From the NCBI GenBank assembly GCA_964482845.1, contig CAYZZE010000019.1:1-24179 (forward strand): a DNA stretch of 24,179 nt. The letters run 5' to 3'. The position numbers and the translations under genes are program-made. The notes under the pieces were generated by a model, which saw only the letters and a list, made by a program, of their open reading frames with translations, was not told the origin of the DNA and searched no databases. The DNA comes from VGPI01 sp964482845 (lineage in GTDB: Bacteria; Cloacimonadota; Cloacimonadia; Cloacimonadales; Cloacimonadaceae). This document shows positions 7,925 to 14,757 of this stretch, in pieces; within the stretch, counting starts at the first letter, position 1; every line of letters starts with the position of its first letter.

Positions 7925-8322
7925 CCCAGCAGTCATTGATGCTGATCAAACCCAATGTGGTGGAGCATCATCACATCGGGCAGATCATCACCATCGTTGA
8001 ACAGAATGGCTTTGCCATCCGCAATATCAGGATGTTTCATTTTAATGACGTGCTTGCCCACAAATTCTATAATGTTCACGAAGACAAGCCATTCTTTGAC
8101 CGGCTGATCAGGTTCATGACCTCCGGAGATACGGTGGCTTTGCTTTTGGAAAAGGAAAACGCCGTAGCGGAACTGAGGGTCTTGATCGGCGAGGTCGAAC
8201 CGGAAAAGCGAAAACCGGGAACCATCCGTTATCAATTTGCCGAAGGAGTCACGGAAAATGCCGTTCATGCCTCCGATAGTATCGAAAATGCCACGCAGGA
8301 GATCCGTCTGATCTTTGGCTGA
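7921..8322 (+). CDS. ndk: nucleoside diphosphate kinase
   Basis: This 133-aa protein transfers the gamma-phosphate of ATP to NDPs through a phosphohistidine, balancing nucleoside triphosphate pools. The family pattern is complete: SLMLIKPNVVEHHHIGQII at the N-terminus, the Kpn-loop region around 85-100, and the active-site signature ENAVHASDSIENA with phospho-acceptor His116. The usual NxxHGSDS has Ala in place of Gly. Length is slightly below the common 135-150. It overlaps the unknown 107-aa gene upstream and ends before the repeat island, without an obvious intrinsic terminator. Confidence 0.96.
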   Translation: MTQQSLMLIKPNVVEHHHIGQIITIVEQNGFAIRNIRMFHFNDVLAHKFYNVHEDKPFFDRLIRFMTSGDTVALLLEKENAVAELRVLIGEVEPEKRKPGTIRYQFAEGVTENAVHASDSIENATQEIRLIFG

Positions 8323-8454
8323 TCGATCCGGCAAGCGCTCTGTGATTCATAGCCATTTCCCCAGTTTCCCTTTTGATGGACCAATTCATCTTTTACCTCA
8401 GGTTTGCTCCGAGCACCCGAAGCGATCTCGAAACGAACTCGTCTTTAACTATCA

Positions 8455-8852
8455 AAGAGCGTTGCACATACCGGGATCACTTGATATGCAGAACGTAAAA
8501 AAGGAATTTCACCTATCATAACAGCACCATCAGATGCCAGGAAGTGACTCCAGTCACCGTTCAGAACGTCCCTGGGGGCAGCATGCAAGGGCATCCGGAA
8601 TTTTAAGTGAACTTTAGTCCGAGAGAATTGCTCTCATGCAGGAGAGAAATCATTCTGTTAATATGCTGGAAGTATGTCACTTGTTCGGACTGAAGTCCTC
8701 ACTATGTCTAAGTACCCAGAAGAGTAATATGTACGCTCACGATCCGAAACGGTGGCTGAACCACCACCCACCATCTGATGGCACCGGAAGACTTGTTGTT
8801 TTGCTTTCTCATGTTCTCAATCTCTGGTGAGCCCATTATGTGCAATGGTCTC
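8455..8852. repeat. 398-bp symmetric non-coding element with inverted ~103-bp ends
   Basis: The right arm (8751-8852, plus) and left arm (8455-8558, minus) read in the same order. Each starts with a hairpin beginning GGTGRCTGRA, followed within 20 bases by ATCTGATGG and, after about 60 diverged bases, by GTTCT and the 27-bp motif containing TATGTGCAA. An inner pair, CGGACTAAAGT (minus, 8611-8621) and CGGACTGAAGT (plus, 8686-8696), is also inverted. Midpoints of the three pairs (8653.5, 8653.5, 8654.5) coincide. Other small hairpins are GTGACT / AGTCAC (8544-8557), GAGAG / CTCTC (8621-8635) and GGACT / AGTCC (8687-8698). The layout is like a paired REP (REPIN) or MITE. No transposase is visible. 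Confidence 0.6.
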
Positions 8853-8953
8853 GGTAAGCCATTTCCGCCATCTCGGTTCAATCATTGAAATGCGATCTGG
8901 ATCCAATGTTGCCCTCCGGCCTGTGACTGATCCCGAATTTCTTTGTCTTCCTT

Positions 8954-9020
8954 GCTTGATAACCTTAGTATAACCTTAGTATAACCTTACGACCGTAAGG
9001 TTATACTAAGGTTACCAAGC
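8954..9020. repeat. 42-bp perfect palindrome of TAACCTTA units (copy 1)
   Basis: Positions 8972-8991 and 8994-9013 are 20-base arms, perfectly complementary, around a central AC. The arms are built from an 8-base unit, TAACCTTA, at 8960, 8971 and 8982 (11-base steps) and its reverse complement at 8996 and 9007 (also 11-base steps). GCTTG (8954-8958) and CAAGC (9016-9020) add an outer inverted pair. An identical 42-bp palindrome is at the right end of the window. Eleven-base spacing puts the units on one face of the helix, as in protein-binding iterons. As RNA it would form a long hairpin at the ends of two convergent genes, but there is no T-run. Confidence 0.9.
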
Positions 9021-9099
9021 AGGTGGGAAGCATGTTAACGATCGGCTAACTCTCCGAATCATATGACGGCCCTTATCAAGAGAGATGTACCAATCGATA

Positions 9100-10755
9100 T
9101 TAGAACCGGAATTCCACACCGAAGGTAATCGTATTGATCACCTCATCTTTACCTCTGATGTAACCGTCATTGTTTATATCGACATACCTTTGCATCAACT
9201 TCCCGATCAAGCGCGCATCCGATGTAATGGAATAGGTCAATCTGCCATCGATCTGGGCAGCGGTATTGCGCAAGCGGCCAAAATCGATAAAATGGACGTT
9301 GCGCTGGGAATAGGAGATGGATGCTTCGGCCAGGCGGGGGATATAATCCTGTATCACCTTCAAGCCAGCCCACAAGGATTTTCCGGTGCGGACATTTTCG
9401 CCATACATATCTTGATATGCGACCTTGAAATAAAGCATTTCCTGGATGTTTGCCAGGACGCTGCCATACCAGCCCCAGGAGGATTTATACTCGTCCAGAA
9501 TTGATTCTTTGCCTCGTAATGAATAGACATTGCGATTATGTGTCGAATCATGTTCATAATCTACCTGGCAACGCTCATCATCATATACGTGATCAAAAAA
9601 ACCGGGCTTAAAGCGATCTCCAAAATTCCTGAATTCCATAAGCACGTTGAAGATCGAAAAGTCAGCCCCGAATCCGGGGAAGATTAGTCCGTGGCCATAA
9701 CCATTTATCTGGGCAAATTCGCCATAATTATAAAGATACAGTTCTTTATTGTCGATCAGAGGAATCCGGTAATCAATGCCGTAGATGAGGATATCTTTAC
9801 TTTTGGTGATCGGTGTGGCATAATCACGGGAGAAGCCGGTATTGTAAGGGCGGTCGTCCGATGGCGGAAACAGATCGAGTATATCGGGAAAGACAATACC
9901 CACATAGGGATTGTCATTGGGGTGGTCGATAAAACCCAAGCCGGCGATATCCAGATCATAGATGATATCCGGATATGCAAGATCGCCAGGGAAAGGATAA
10001 TCCGGAAATCCATCGCCATCCGTATCCAGCCAGATCCTGCGGTCATTGGGGAATTCGTCATAGACATCAGGTATGCCATCGCCATCGCTGTCCTTATACT
10101 TGGCATAGACATTACGGTCATAACCGATGTTTATCCCGATCTTAAGATCCATGATCAAGGGGGTGTCCAGAACGGAAAGGGGCTTGGCATGAACCCTGCC
10201 GGAGAGAATCTCGTTTTTGTAGATATTGTGGGTATAGACCTCGCCGCCCAATCCAAGGATAGACGAATTGAAACCGACAAATCCACCCAGATTTCGAACA
10301 CTGGGATAGAGCAGCATATTGGAATAGCGGGAAAAGATCATGCCACGAGCCATCGTATAGTCGCGGATATTACCGATTTTGAAATATACCGGATCCTCCC
10401 GGTCTCCATAACGCAAGTAAAGAACCTTATACAAATAGTCCTGCCACTCGTCCCAATCATCTTTTCGGATCCTGCCATTGTTGTCGATGAGAATATCCAT
10501 ATCCAGACCGAACCCGATCTTGCCGAAAGTGATCTCCGGCATTAACCTTACCTGGGAATAGGTCTCATTGTCGATGTTCACGAACCCAAAGACTCCATCC
10601 ATTCCATAATTGACCTCGTTGACGGATTCCGTCGAATCGATAGAGTCAAAACTCGAAAACTCATCGAAACCATTCTGAAAGGTTCCACCGGTATCGACCT
10701 GGGCAAGTGCCATTAACGGCAAGATGTACAGAGCCAACAAGACAGTGGTTTTCAT
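9100..10755 (-). CDS. outer-membrane beta-barrel protein with TSP3-like calcium repeats
   Basis: This 551-aa protein has a clean signal peptide (residues 1-19, ending MALAQ). Alternating beta-strand patterns fill most of the rest, and the chain ends TFGVEFRF, with the terminal Phe typical of barrels inserted by the BAM complex. Two thrombospondin-type-3-like calcium loops (DSDGDGIPD at 222-230, DTDGDGFPD at 244-252) sit in a Pro/Asp-rich insertion of about 100 residues. EF-hand-like loops occur near the start (DNNGRIRKDDW, 91-101) and near the end (DINNDGYIRGKDE). I do not know a named family. It stands alone, with a GGGGG-rich ribosome binding site and a TTGACA element upstream. A calcium-stabilised surface loop is inferred from the repeats; substrate or function is unknown. 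Confidence 0.8.
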   Translation of the reverse strand: MKTTVLLALYILPLMALAQVDTGGTFQNGFDEFSSFDSIDSTESVNEVNYGMDGVFGFVNIDNETYSQVRLMPEITFGKIGFGLDMDILIDNNGRIRKDDWDEWQDYLYKVLYLRYGDREDPVYFKIGNIRDYTMARGMIFSRYSNMLLYPSVRNLGGFVGFNSSILGLGGEVYTHNIYKNEILSGRVHAKPLSVLDTPLIMDLKIGINIGYDRNVYAKYKDSDGDGIPDVYDEFPNDRRIWLDTDGDGFPDYPFPGDLAYPDIIYDLDIAGLGFIDHPNDNPYVGIVFPDILDLFPPSDDRPYNTGFSRDYATPITKSKDILIYGIDYRIPLIDNKELYLYNYGEFAQINGYGHGLIFPGFGADFSIFNVLMEFRNFGDRFKPGFFDHVYDDERCQVDYEHDSTHNRNVYSLRGKESILDEYKSSWGWYGSVLANIQEMLYFKVAYQDMYGENVRTGKSLWAGLKVIQDYIPRLAEASISYSQRNVHFIDFGRLRNTAAQIDGRLTYSITSDARLIGKLMQRYVDINNDGYIRGKDEVINTITFGVEFRF

Positions 10756-11128
10756 TTTTTCCCCCTTGTCTATTCAATGCGGTGGCTATCTGATTTGTTC
10801 CGAGGTAGTTTGTCAAGGACAATCTCAAAACCAATTTTTCCTGTTCGGCGGATCAGTCGTCGAGCCTGCTGGATCGGGTATGCTCGTCCAGATAAGTGTG
10901 CGGATGCGCTTTCACGACGAGAATACATCTCCCAGACAGCGTCAAAGGCAATGATATCAGATAAATAAGAGACTTCAGCGGGCGCGGGGATCTCATCGGA
11001 TATTGCCTTGGAGGCTGATATTGGGAATCGGATAATGGCTGGTTACAAAGAAAATGCTTGACTAAAAGGCAGTTTCCAAAAGCATGCAATCAATCGATAA
11101 AAGTTTTATGACAGATCAAGGAGAATAA
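10756..11128. other. divergent intergenic region, possible promoters only
   Basis: This 373-base stretch separates the minus-strand outer-membrane gene from rpsP. On the minus strand TTGACA (10811-10816) is a good -35-like box about 55 bases before the outer-membrane gene. On the plus strand TTGACT (11058-11063) could serve the rpsP operon. Neither has a convincing -10 box at the usual spacing. Open frames in the middle lack ribosome binding sites and show no recognisable protein. I see no RNA gene, riboswitch or repeat here. Confidence 0.45.
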
Positions 11129-11422
11129 ATGGTCAAACTGAGATTAAGAAGGATGGGATCCAATAATCAACCGTCCTATAGAATAGTGGCAGTAGATGCC
11201 CGCGTCAAGCGCGATGGCAAGTACATCGAATGTATCGGTCATTATGATCCGAAGCCGAACCCATTGAAGTTTCAAGTAGATACAGAACGCGCGCTGTATT
11301 GGTTGGGCGTAGGCGCTCAACCTACCGAAACCGTTCGCTCTCTATTGCGCAGGGCAGGGGTTTTGCAGATATGGCATGAGCGTAAGCACAACAAACACCA
11401 AACAGAAGTGGAAGCACAATAA
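11129..11422 (+). CDS. rpsP: 30S ribosomal protein S16
   Basis: This 97-aa protein binds 16S rRNA and is needed for 30S assembly. The family pattern is complete: VKLRLRRMGSNNQPSYRIVA at residues 2-21, then DGKYIECIGHYDPKPNP and ERALYWLGVGAQPTETVRSLL. A basic tail of about 15 residues makes it a little longer than the common 80-90. AGGAGAA precedes the start. It is the first gene of the classic rpsP-khpA-rimM-trmD-rplS order, which couples ribosome and tRNA maturation. Confidence 0.98.
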   Translation: MVKLRLRRMGSNNQPSYRIVAVDARVKRDGKYIECIGHYDPKPNPLKFQVDTERALYWLGVGAQPTETVRSLLRRAGVLQIWHERKHNKHQTEVEAQ

Positions 11423-11436
11423 ACTGGAGGTGACTA

Positions 11437-11667
11437 ATGAAAGACCTGCTTGAATTCTTAGTGAAAGCACTCGTGGATGATCCCAGTGAAGTCAATATTA
11501 CGGAAATCACCGGTGACAAAGTAACGCTTTTTGAATTGAGGGTCTCGAAGAACGACATTGGCAAAGTGATCGGCAAACGGGGCAGAACAGCCAGCGCCAT
11601 CCGGACAATAATCAATGCCGTAAGCACCAAACAAGGAAAACGAGCCGAAGTAGAAATCATCGAATAG
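11437..11667 (+). CDS. khpA: KH-domain RNA-binding protein KhpA
   Basis: This 76-aa protein is a single type-II-like KH domain. Its GXXG RNA-binding loop is GKRG at 46-49 within IGKVIGKRGRTASAIRTII. Length and position between rpsP and rimM match the KhpA (YlqC) family, which acts with KhpB/Jag as a global RNA binder in several bacteria. GGAGGTG precedes the start at a normal spacing. Its TAG stop is immediately followed by the rimM ATG, so the genes are coupled. Confidence 0.95.
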   Translation: MKDLLEFLVKALVDDPSEVNITEITGDKVTLFELRVSKNDIGKVIGKRGRTASAIRTIINAVSTKQGKRAEVEIIE

Positions 11668-12177
11668 ATGAAGACATCCGATCTCGTCGGAATCGGCAAA
11701 CTGGGCGGACGTGATGGAGACGGTTATTATCATGTGATGATCAAGCCCTCCATGAGGTCTGCGGTTATGGCAATCAAGGATTGCTATCTGATCTTTAGAA
11801 GCGATAGAGTGTTTTACGTGACTATCAGTGACAGCAAAAAGTCGCAAGGTAGAATCTATATCAAATTTGCCGGAGACGGCATTGATGAGGAAAGACATCT
11901 CCACAAAGAAGTGATACTGGCAGTAGAACCGGATGTCCCGATATCCGACGATTCGGAAGAAATGGACGATCTGATCGGATATCAGGTGGTTCTGGCAGAT
12001 CAGGTGATCGGGACGGTGAGCGATTATTTTGATAATTCGGCACATTATGTCCTGGTGATAGATGGCGTATCCGGCAGTGAAGTGATGATCCCTTATGTGG
12101 ATCATTTCATTGTATCGGTGCTGGGAGATCTGAGGACGATAATCGTTCAGAATGCAGAGCCATTGCTGGAAACATGA
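11668..12177 (+). CDS. rimM: 16S rRNA processing protein RimM
   Basis: This 169-aa protein is the assembly factor that helps maturation of the 30S head and binds S19. The N-terminal RimM beta-barrel (about 5-85) begins LVGIGKLGGRDGDGYYHV, a diverged form of the usual GKIxGxHGLKGEV. The C-terminal PRC-barrel (about 95-168) contains LIGYQVVLADQVIGTVSDY and SEVMIPYVDHFIV. Length is typical. There is no separate ribosome binding site: the ATG directly abuts the khpA stop. It overlaps trmD by 4 bases. Confidence 0.92.
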   Translation: MKTSDLVGIGKLGGRDGDGYYHVMIKPSMRSAVMAIKDCYLIFRSDRVFYVTISDSKKSQGRIYIKFAGDGIDEERHLHKEVILAVEPDVPISDDSEEMDDLIGYQVVLADQVIGTVSDYFDNSAHYVLVIDGVSGSEVMIPYVDHFIVSVLGDLRTIIVQNAEPLLET

Positions 12178-12851
12178 GAGCAGATATTCTCACTTTGTTT
12201 CCAGGAATGATCGAAGGTATTATTGGCAGCAGCATGGTCGCCAAAGCGGTCAAACTGCGGGCGCTCAACATCCGCCTGGTGAATATCCGCAATTTTGCCG
12301 AGGGCAGACATCGTCAGACCGATGATTATGCCTATGGCGGTTTTGCGGGGATGGTGATGAAACCGGAACCGCTTTACCGTGCGATCAATCACTGTCTGGG
12401 CAAATCGGCTGTTCCGGTCATTTACTTCAGTCCCCAGGGACGGCCACTCAACCAGAAGATAGTGGAGCATTACAGCGCTTATGGCCATCTGGTCATGATC
12501 TGCGGCCATTACAAGGAAATCGACCAGCGCATCAGAGACCTGTGCGTTAGCGATGAGATTTCGCTGGGGGATTATGTTTTGTCTGGTGGAGAGATCGCAG
12601 CCATGGCTATGATTGATGGGATAGCCCGATTGTTGCCGGGGGTCTTGAATGATCCCTGTTCCGCGGAATCGGATTCTTTTAGTGCGGGCGGATTGGGATA
12701 TCCCTGTTGGACTCGTCCCGAGACCTTCATGGGCCAGAGCGTTCCGGCGGTTCTTACTTCCGGCAATCACAAAGCGGTAGATTCCTGGATCGATCAGCGT
12801 TCTGCGGTTCTTACCCGTGTTCGCCGTCCAGACCTTGATGATCCTGAATAG
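12174..12851 (+). CDS. trmD: tRNA (guanine-N1)-methyltransferase TrmD
   Basis: This 225-aa SPOUT-family enzyme makes m1G37 in tRNAs reading CNN and related codons, which prevents frameshifting. Family motifs are present: ILTLFPGMIEGIIGSSMVAKA at the N-terminus, DDYAYGGFAGMVMKPEPLY, ICGHYKEIDQRIRD (usually ICGRYEGVDERV, so slightly altered), and the AdoMet-binding trefoil-knot segment ISLGDYVLSGGEIAAM. The C-terminus ends with RPDLDDPE. It overlaps rimM by 4 bases and the downstream methyltransferase gene by 14, consistent with one polycistronic message. Length is slightly below the usual 230-250. Confidence 0.97.
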   Translation: MRADILTLFPGMIEGIIGSSMVAKAVKLRALNIRLVNIRNFAEGRHRQTDDYAYGGFAGMVMKPEPLYRAINHCLGKSAVPVIYFSPQGRPLNQKIVEHYSAYGHLVMICGHYKEIDQRIRDLCVSDEISLGDYVLSGGEIAAMAMIDGIARLLPGVLNDPCSAESDSFSAGGLGYPCWTRPETFMGQSVPAVLTSGNHKAVDSWIDQRSAVLTRVRRPDLDDPE

Positions 12852-13399
12852 ATGCTATATCGGCTTGGTGCATTATCCGGTATTGAACAAGAACGGTGAC
12901 CGGATCATAACCTCGATCGCCAATCTGGATACACATAAGCCAGCTCGGATCAGTAAGACCTATGGTATCACCACTTGCTATATCATTAAGCCGGATGAGA
13001 ACCAAAAGGAACTTATTCACAGCATCTGTCAATTTTGGGATTCTAACCGAGGATTGATGTACTATCCCCACCGCATCGAAGCTCTGTCACTGATAATGAC
13101 CTGCGATTCCATTGGGAATTGCATTAATGAGATTACAAACCGAGAAGGAATACGGTCACGAGTGATCACGACGACTGCCAGGAAACTTGATTCACAAATA
13201 TCATTCGCTCAGACCCCAATGATAGTCGGATCGGATTCTGTACCCATATTACTGGGCACTGGATACGGCTTGACCGATGAAATTCATACCGCTGCCGCTT
13301 GTGTTTATCGCCCCGATCACGGGAGCAGGAAAATACAATCATTTGTCAGTTCTCAGCGCCGGTGCGATCGTCATAGACCGTATTTCTTCCGAGAAATAA
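12838..13399 (+). pseudogene. SAM-dependent RNA methyltransferase (trmD-rplS neighbour), frameshifted
   Basis: The first ~157 codons from the ATG at 12838 match the uncharacterised RNA-methyltransferase family normally found between trmD and rplS (Methyltrn_RNA_4, SPOUT-like): CYIGLVHYPVLNKNGDRI, TSIANLDTHKPARISKTYGI and ILLGTGYGLTDEI. After codon CGC at 13309 the frame is lost. Removing one C from CCCC (13311-13314) restores RPITGAGKYNHLSVLSAG, AIVIDRISSEK and a stop at 13397-13399, exactly the expected family ending. As given, the frame instead runs on with no stop into rplS. Causes could be a real mutation, a homopolymer sequencing error, or ribosomal or polymerase slippage. The start overlaps the end of trmD. 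Confidence 0.88.
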
Positions 13400-13410
13400 A
13401 GGGAGGAACA

Positions 13411-13764
13411 ATGGATATTCTGCAACAAATTGGCAGAGACCAAATCAGAACCGACTTTCCCGATTTTCGCGTCGGCGACACGGTGAAAGTCCATTATAAA
13501 ATCAAAGAAGGTAGCAAAGAACGTATTCAGGTTTTTCAGGGAATCGTTATCCAAAAGCGTGGAGCAGGGATCTCAAAGACCTTTACCGTCCGCAAGGTTT
13601 CCAACGGGATCGGTGTGGAAAAGGTCTTTCCTCTTTCTTCACCCAATATCGATAAACTCGAGATCGTTCGCTATGGGCGTGTCCGCCGGGCAAAACTTTT
13701 CTACTTGCGCAGTGCGAAGGGAAAAGCCGGCAGAATCAAAGAACGCAGAAGATTTACCGCGTAA
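13411..13764 (+). CDS. rplS: 50S ribosomal protein L19
   Basis: This 117-aa protein lies at the 30S-50S interface. The family pattern is clear: FPDFRVGDTVKVHYKIKEG, then RIQVFQGIVIQKRGAGISKT, FTVRKVSNGIGVEKVFPL, and a basic tail ending GRIKERRRFTA. I chose the ATG at 13411 because GGGAGG lies 4 bases upstream and homologues start here. The frame is open far upstream only because of the frameshift in the preceding gene. It is the last gene of the operon and is followed by an intrinsic terminator. Confidence 0.97.
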   Translation: MDILQQIGRDQIRTDFPDFRVGDTVKVHYKIKEGSKERIQVFQGIVIQKRGAGISKTFTVRKVSNGIGVEKVFPLSSPNIDKLEIVRYGRVRRAKLFYLRSAKGKAGRIKERRRFTA

Positions 13765-13780
13765 GTATGAAGTATGCTTC

Positions 13781-13818
13781 ACCCCCTTCCCCTAATCGGC
13801 GAAGGGGGTTAGTTTTTT
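13781..13818 (+). terminator. intrinsic terminator of the rpsP-rplS operon
   Basis: A GC-rich stem (ACCCCCTTC at 13781-13789, GAAGGGGGT at 13801-13809, 9 perfect pairs) with an 11-base loop is followed by TAG and six T residues. It lies 17 bases after the rplS stop. This is a textbook Rho-independent terminator and the strongest in the window. Confidence 0.93.
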
Positions 13819-13837
13819 GGACATGAGGAATGAATTG

Positions 13838-14314
13838 ATGGTGTGTGTGTATCATTCGCCCGATCTCAATCTTATGATCCGTATTGAACAAGGTGTTTTA
13901 ACGGAGATCGATTTCATATCCCCGGCGCATCCTGTTGCTCCCGGTAAGGCAGCGGATCACGGATCGGTAAAGAACCCCGACCAGTTGGTGACGGATATCT
14001 TCCGGCAAATGGAAGAATATCAGAGCCGGTTGCGGCAGACATTTGACTTGCCATATAAACTGACGGGAACACAGTTTCAGATGATGGTATGGGAAGCGCT
14101 GATGTCCATCCCCTATGGTCACACGGTATCCTATTCGGATGTGGCTTCTCTGATCGGCAGGCAAAATAGCGTTCGTGCCGTTGCCAATGCCATTGGCAGC
14201 AATCCAATCCCCATTTTAGTTCCCTGTCATCGAGTGATCGGGAAGAATGGAAAATTGAGGGGCTTTGGAGGAGGATTACCGATCAAACAGTATTTACTGG
14301 ATTTGGAACAGTGA
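13838..14314 (+). CDS. ogt: methylated-DNA--protein-cysteine methyltransferase
   Basis: This 158-aa protein is a suicide repair enzyme that moves an alkyl group from O6-alkylguanine to its own cysteine. The active site ILVPCHRVIG has Cys130. The helix-turn-helix/winged DNA-binding part contains YGHTVSYSDVASLIGRQNSVRAVANAIGSNPIP, including the arginine finger in SVRAVANA. I chose the ATG at 13838 because AGGAA ends 7 bases before it; the ATG at 13823 is possible, but a TTG at 13817 lies in the terminator T-run. The N-terminal Ada-like regulatory domain is absent, so this is the Ogt/MGMT form. It starts the long plus-strand gene run and ends 13 bases before acpS. Confidence 0.95.
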   Translation: MVCVYHSPDLNLMIRIEQGVLTEIDFISPAHPVAPGKAADHGSVKNPDQLVTDIFRQMEEYQSRLRQTFDLPYKLTGTQFQMMVWEALMSIPYGHTVSYSDVASLIGRQNSVRAVANAIGSNPIPILVPCHRVIGKNGKLRGFGGGLPIKQYLLDLEQ

Positions 14315-14327
14315 AGAGTGTGATCCA

Positions 14328-14711
14328 ATGATCATCGGCATAGGAACTGATATCATAGCAGTCAACAGGATCCAAAAAGCGTTTGAACGCAATCCCGGTT
14401 TTTGGGATAAGGTCTTTACTACTGATGAGATTACCTATTGCCAAAGCAAGGCACATCCCTATCAGTCCCTGGCTGCCCGCTTCGCCGCCAAAGAAGCGGT
14501 CATGAAAGCATGTAAGACGGGTTGGAATGAAAAAATGACCTGGCAGAATATCGAAGTAATCTGCGGACAAAACGGTGAGCCAATGATCCGGTTACACGGG
14601 CAAAGCGCTGAATTTATGGCCAAGCTCGGACTTACAAAGATACATCTGTCCCTGAGCCATGATGCTTCTGTCGCCCTTGCCTTTGTGGTGCTGGAAAAAA
14701 CTGATGCTTGA
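14328..14711 (+). CDS. acpS: holo-[acyl-carrier-protein] synthase
   Basis: This 127-aa enzyme attaches 4'-phosphopantetheine from CoA to apo-ACP. The start MIIGIGTDIIAVNRI carries the conserved Asp8, and RFAAKEAVMKA carries Glu56; both bind magnesium. The ending IHLSLSHDASVALAFVV is also typical. I chose the ATG at 14328 because homologues begin with this strand; the frame is open upstream, overlapping ogt, but those codons do not fit the family. The ribosome binding site is weak (GAAGAG). Its stop lies within a TTGACAA/TTGTCAA inverted repeat. Confidence 0.95.
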   Translation: MIIGIGTDIIAVNRIQKAFERNPGFWDKVFTTDEITYCQSKAHPYQSLAARFAAKEAVMKACKTGWNEKMTWQNIEVICGQNGEPMIRLHGQSAEFMAKLGLTKIHLSLSHDASVALAFVVLEKTDA

Positions 14712-14730
14712 CAATTATATCTCTTGTCAA
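14708..14730 (+). promoter_or_regulatory. perfect inverted repeat upstream of adk
   Basis: TTGACAA (14708-14714) and TTGTCAA (14724-14730) are perfect 7-bp arms around a 9-base AT-rich centre. The left arm contains the acpS stop codon and resembles a -35 box, but no good -10 box follows at 17 bases. It could be an operator, a weak hairpin, or part of an adk promoter. Confidence 0.4.
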
Positions 14731-14757
14731 TAGCGGTAGCCGGAGGCACAGTAATAT

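Larger units (their letters stand above)
8323..9099. other. gene-free island between convergent genes, filled with repeats
   Basis: This 777-base stretch lies between the 3' ends of ndk (plus) and the outer-membrane gene (minus). I find no credible gene: the open frames cross hairpins and repeats and have no ribosome binding sites. It holds a symmetric repeat element (8455-8852) and the 42-bp palindrome (8972-9013). The remaining bases (8323-8454, 8853-8950 and 9021-9099) show nothing I can name. Confidence 0.7.

Noticed and set aside
8315..8830. Two short plus-strand frames (68 and 64 codons) in the repeat island
   Set aside because: Both cross hairpins of the symmetric repeat, lack ribosome binding sites and show no protein pattern.
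9691..10545. 284-codon plus-strand frame opposite the outer-membrane protein gene
   Set aside because: The Ile-rich, low-complexity product is the mirror of the Asp/Tyr-rich barrel gene; there is no ribosome binding site.
10853..11089. 78-codon minus-strand frame upstream of rpsP
   Set aside because: The Pro/Ser/Leu-rich product has no recognisable motif and no ribosome binding site, and it overlaps the likely rpsP promoter region.
12817..13764. A genuine 315-aa methyltransferase-L19 fusion protein
   Set aside because: The segment before L19 is out of frame with the conserved family ending, which is intact one frame over with its own stop. rplS has its own ribosome binding site.
13817..13822. 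TTG start for ogt at 13817
   Set aside because: The TTG lies at the end of the T-run of the rplS terminator. The ATG at 13838 has an AGGAA site at proper spacing.
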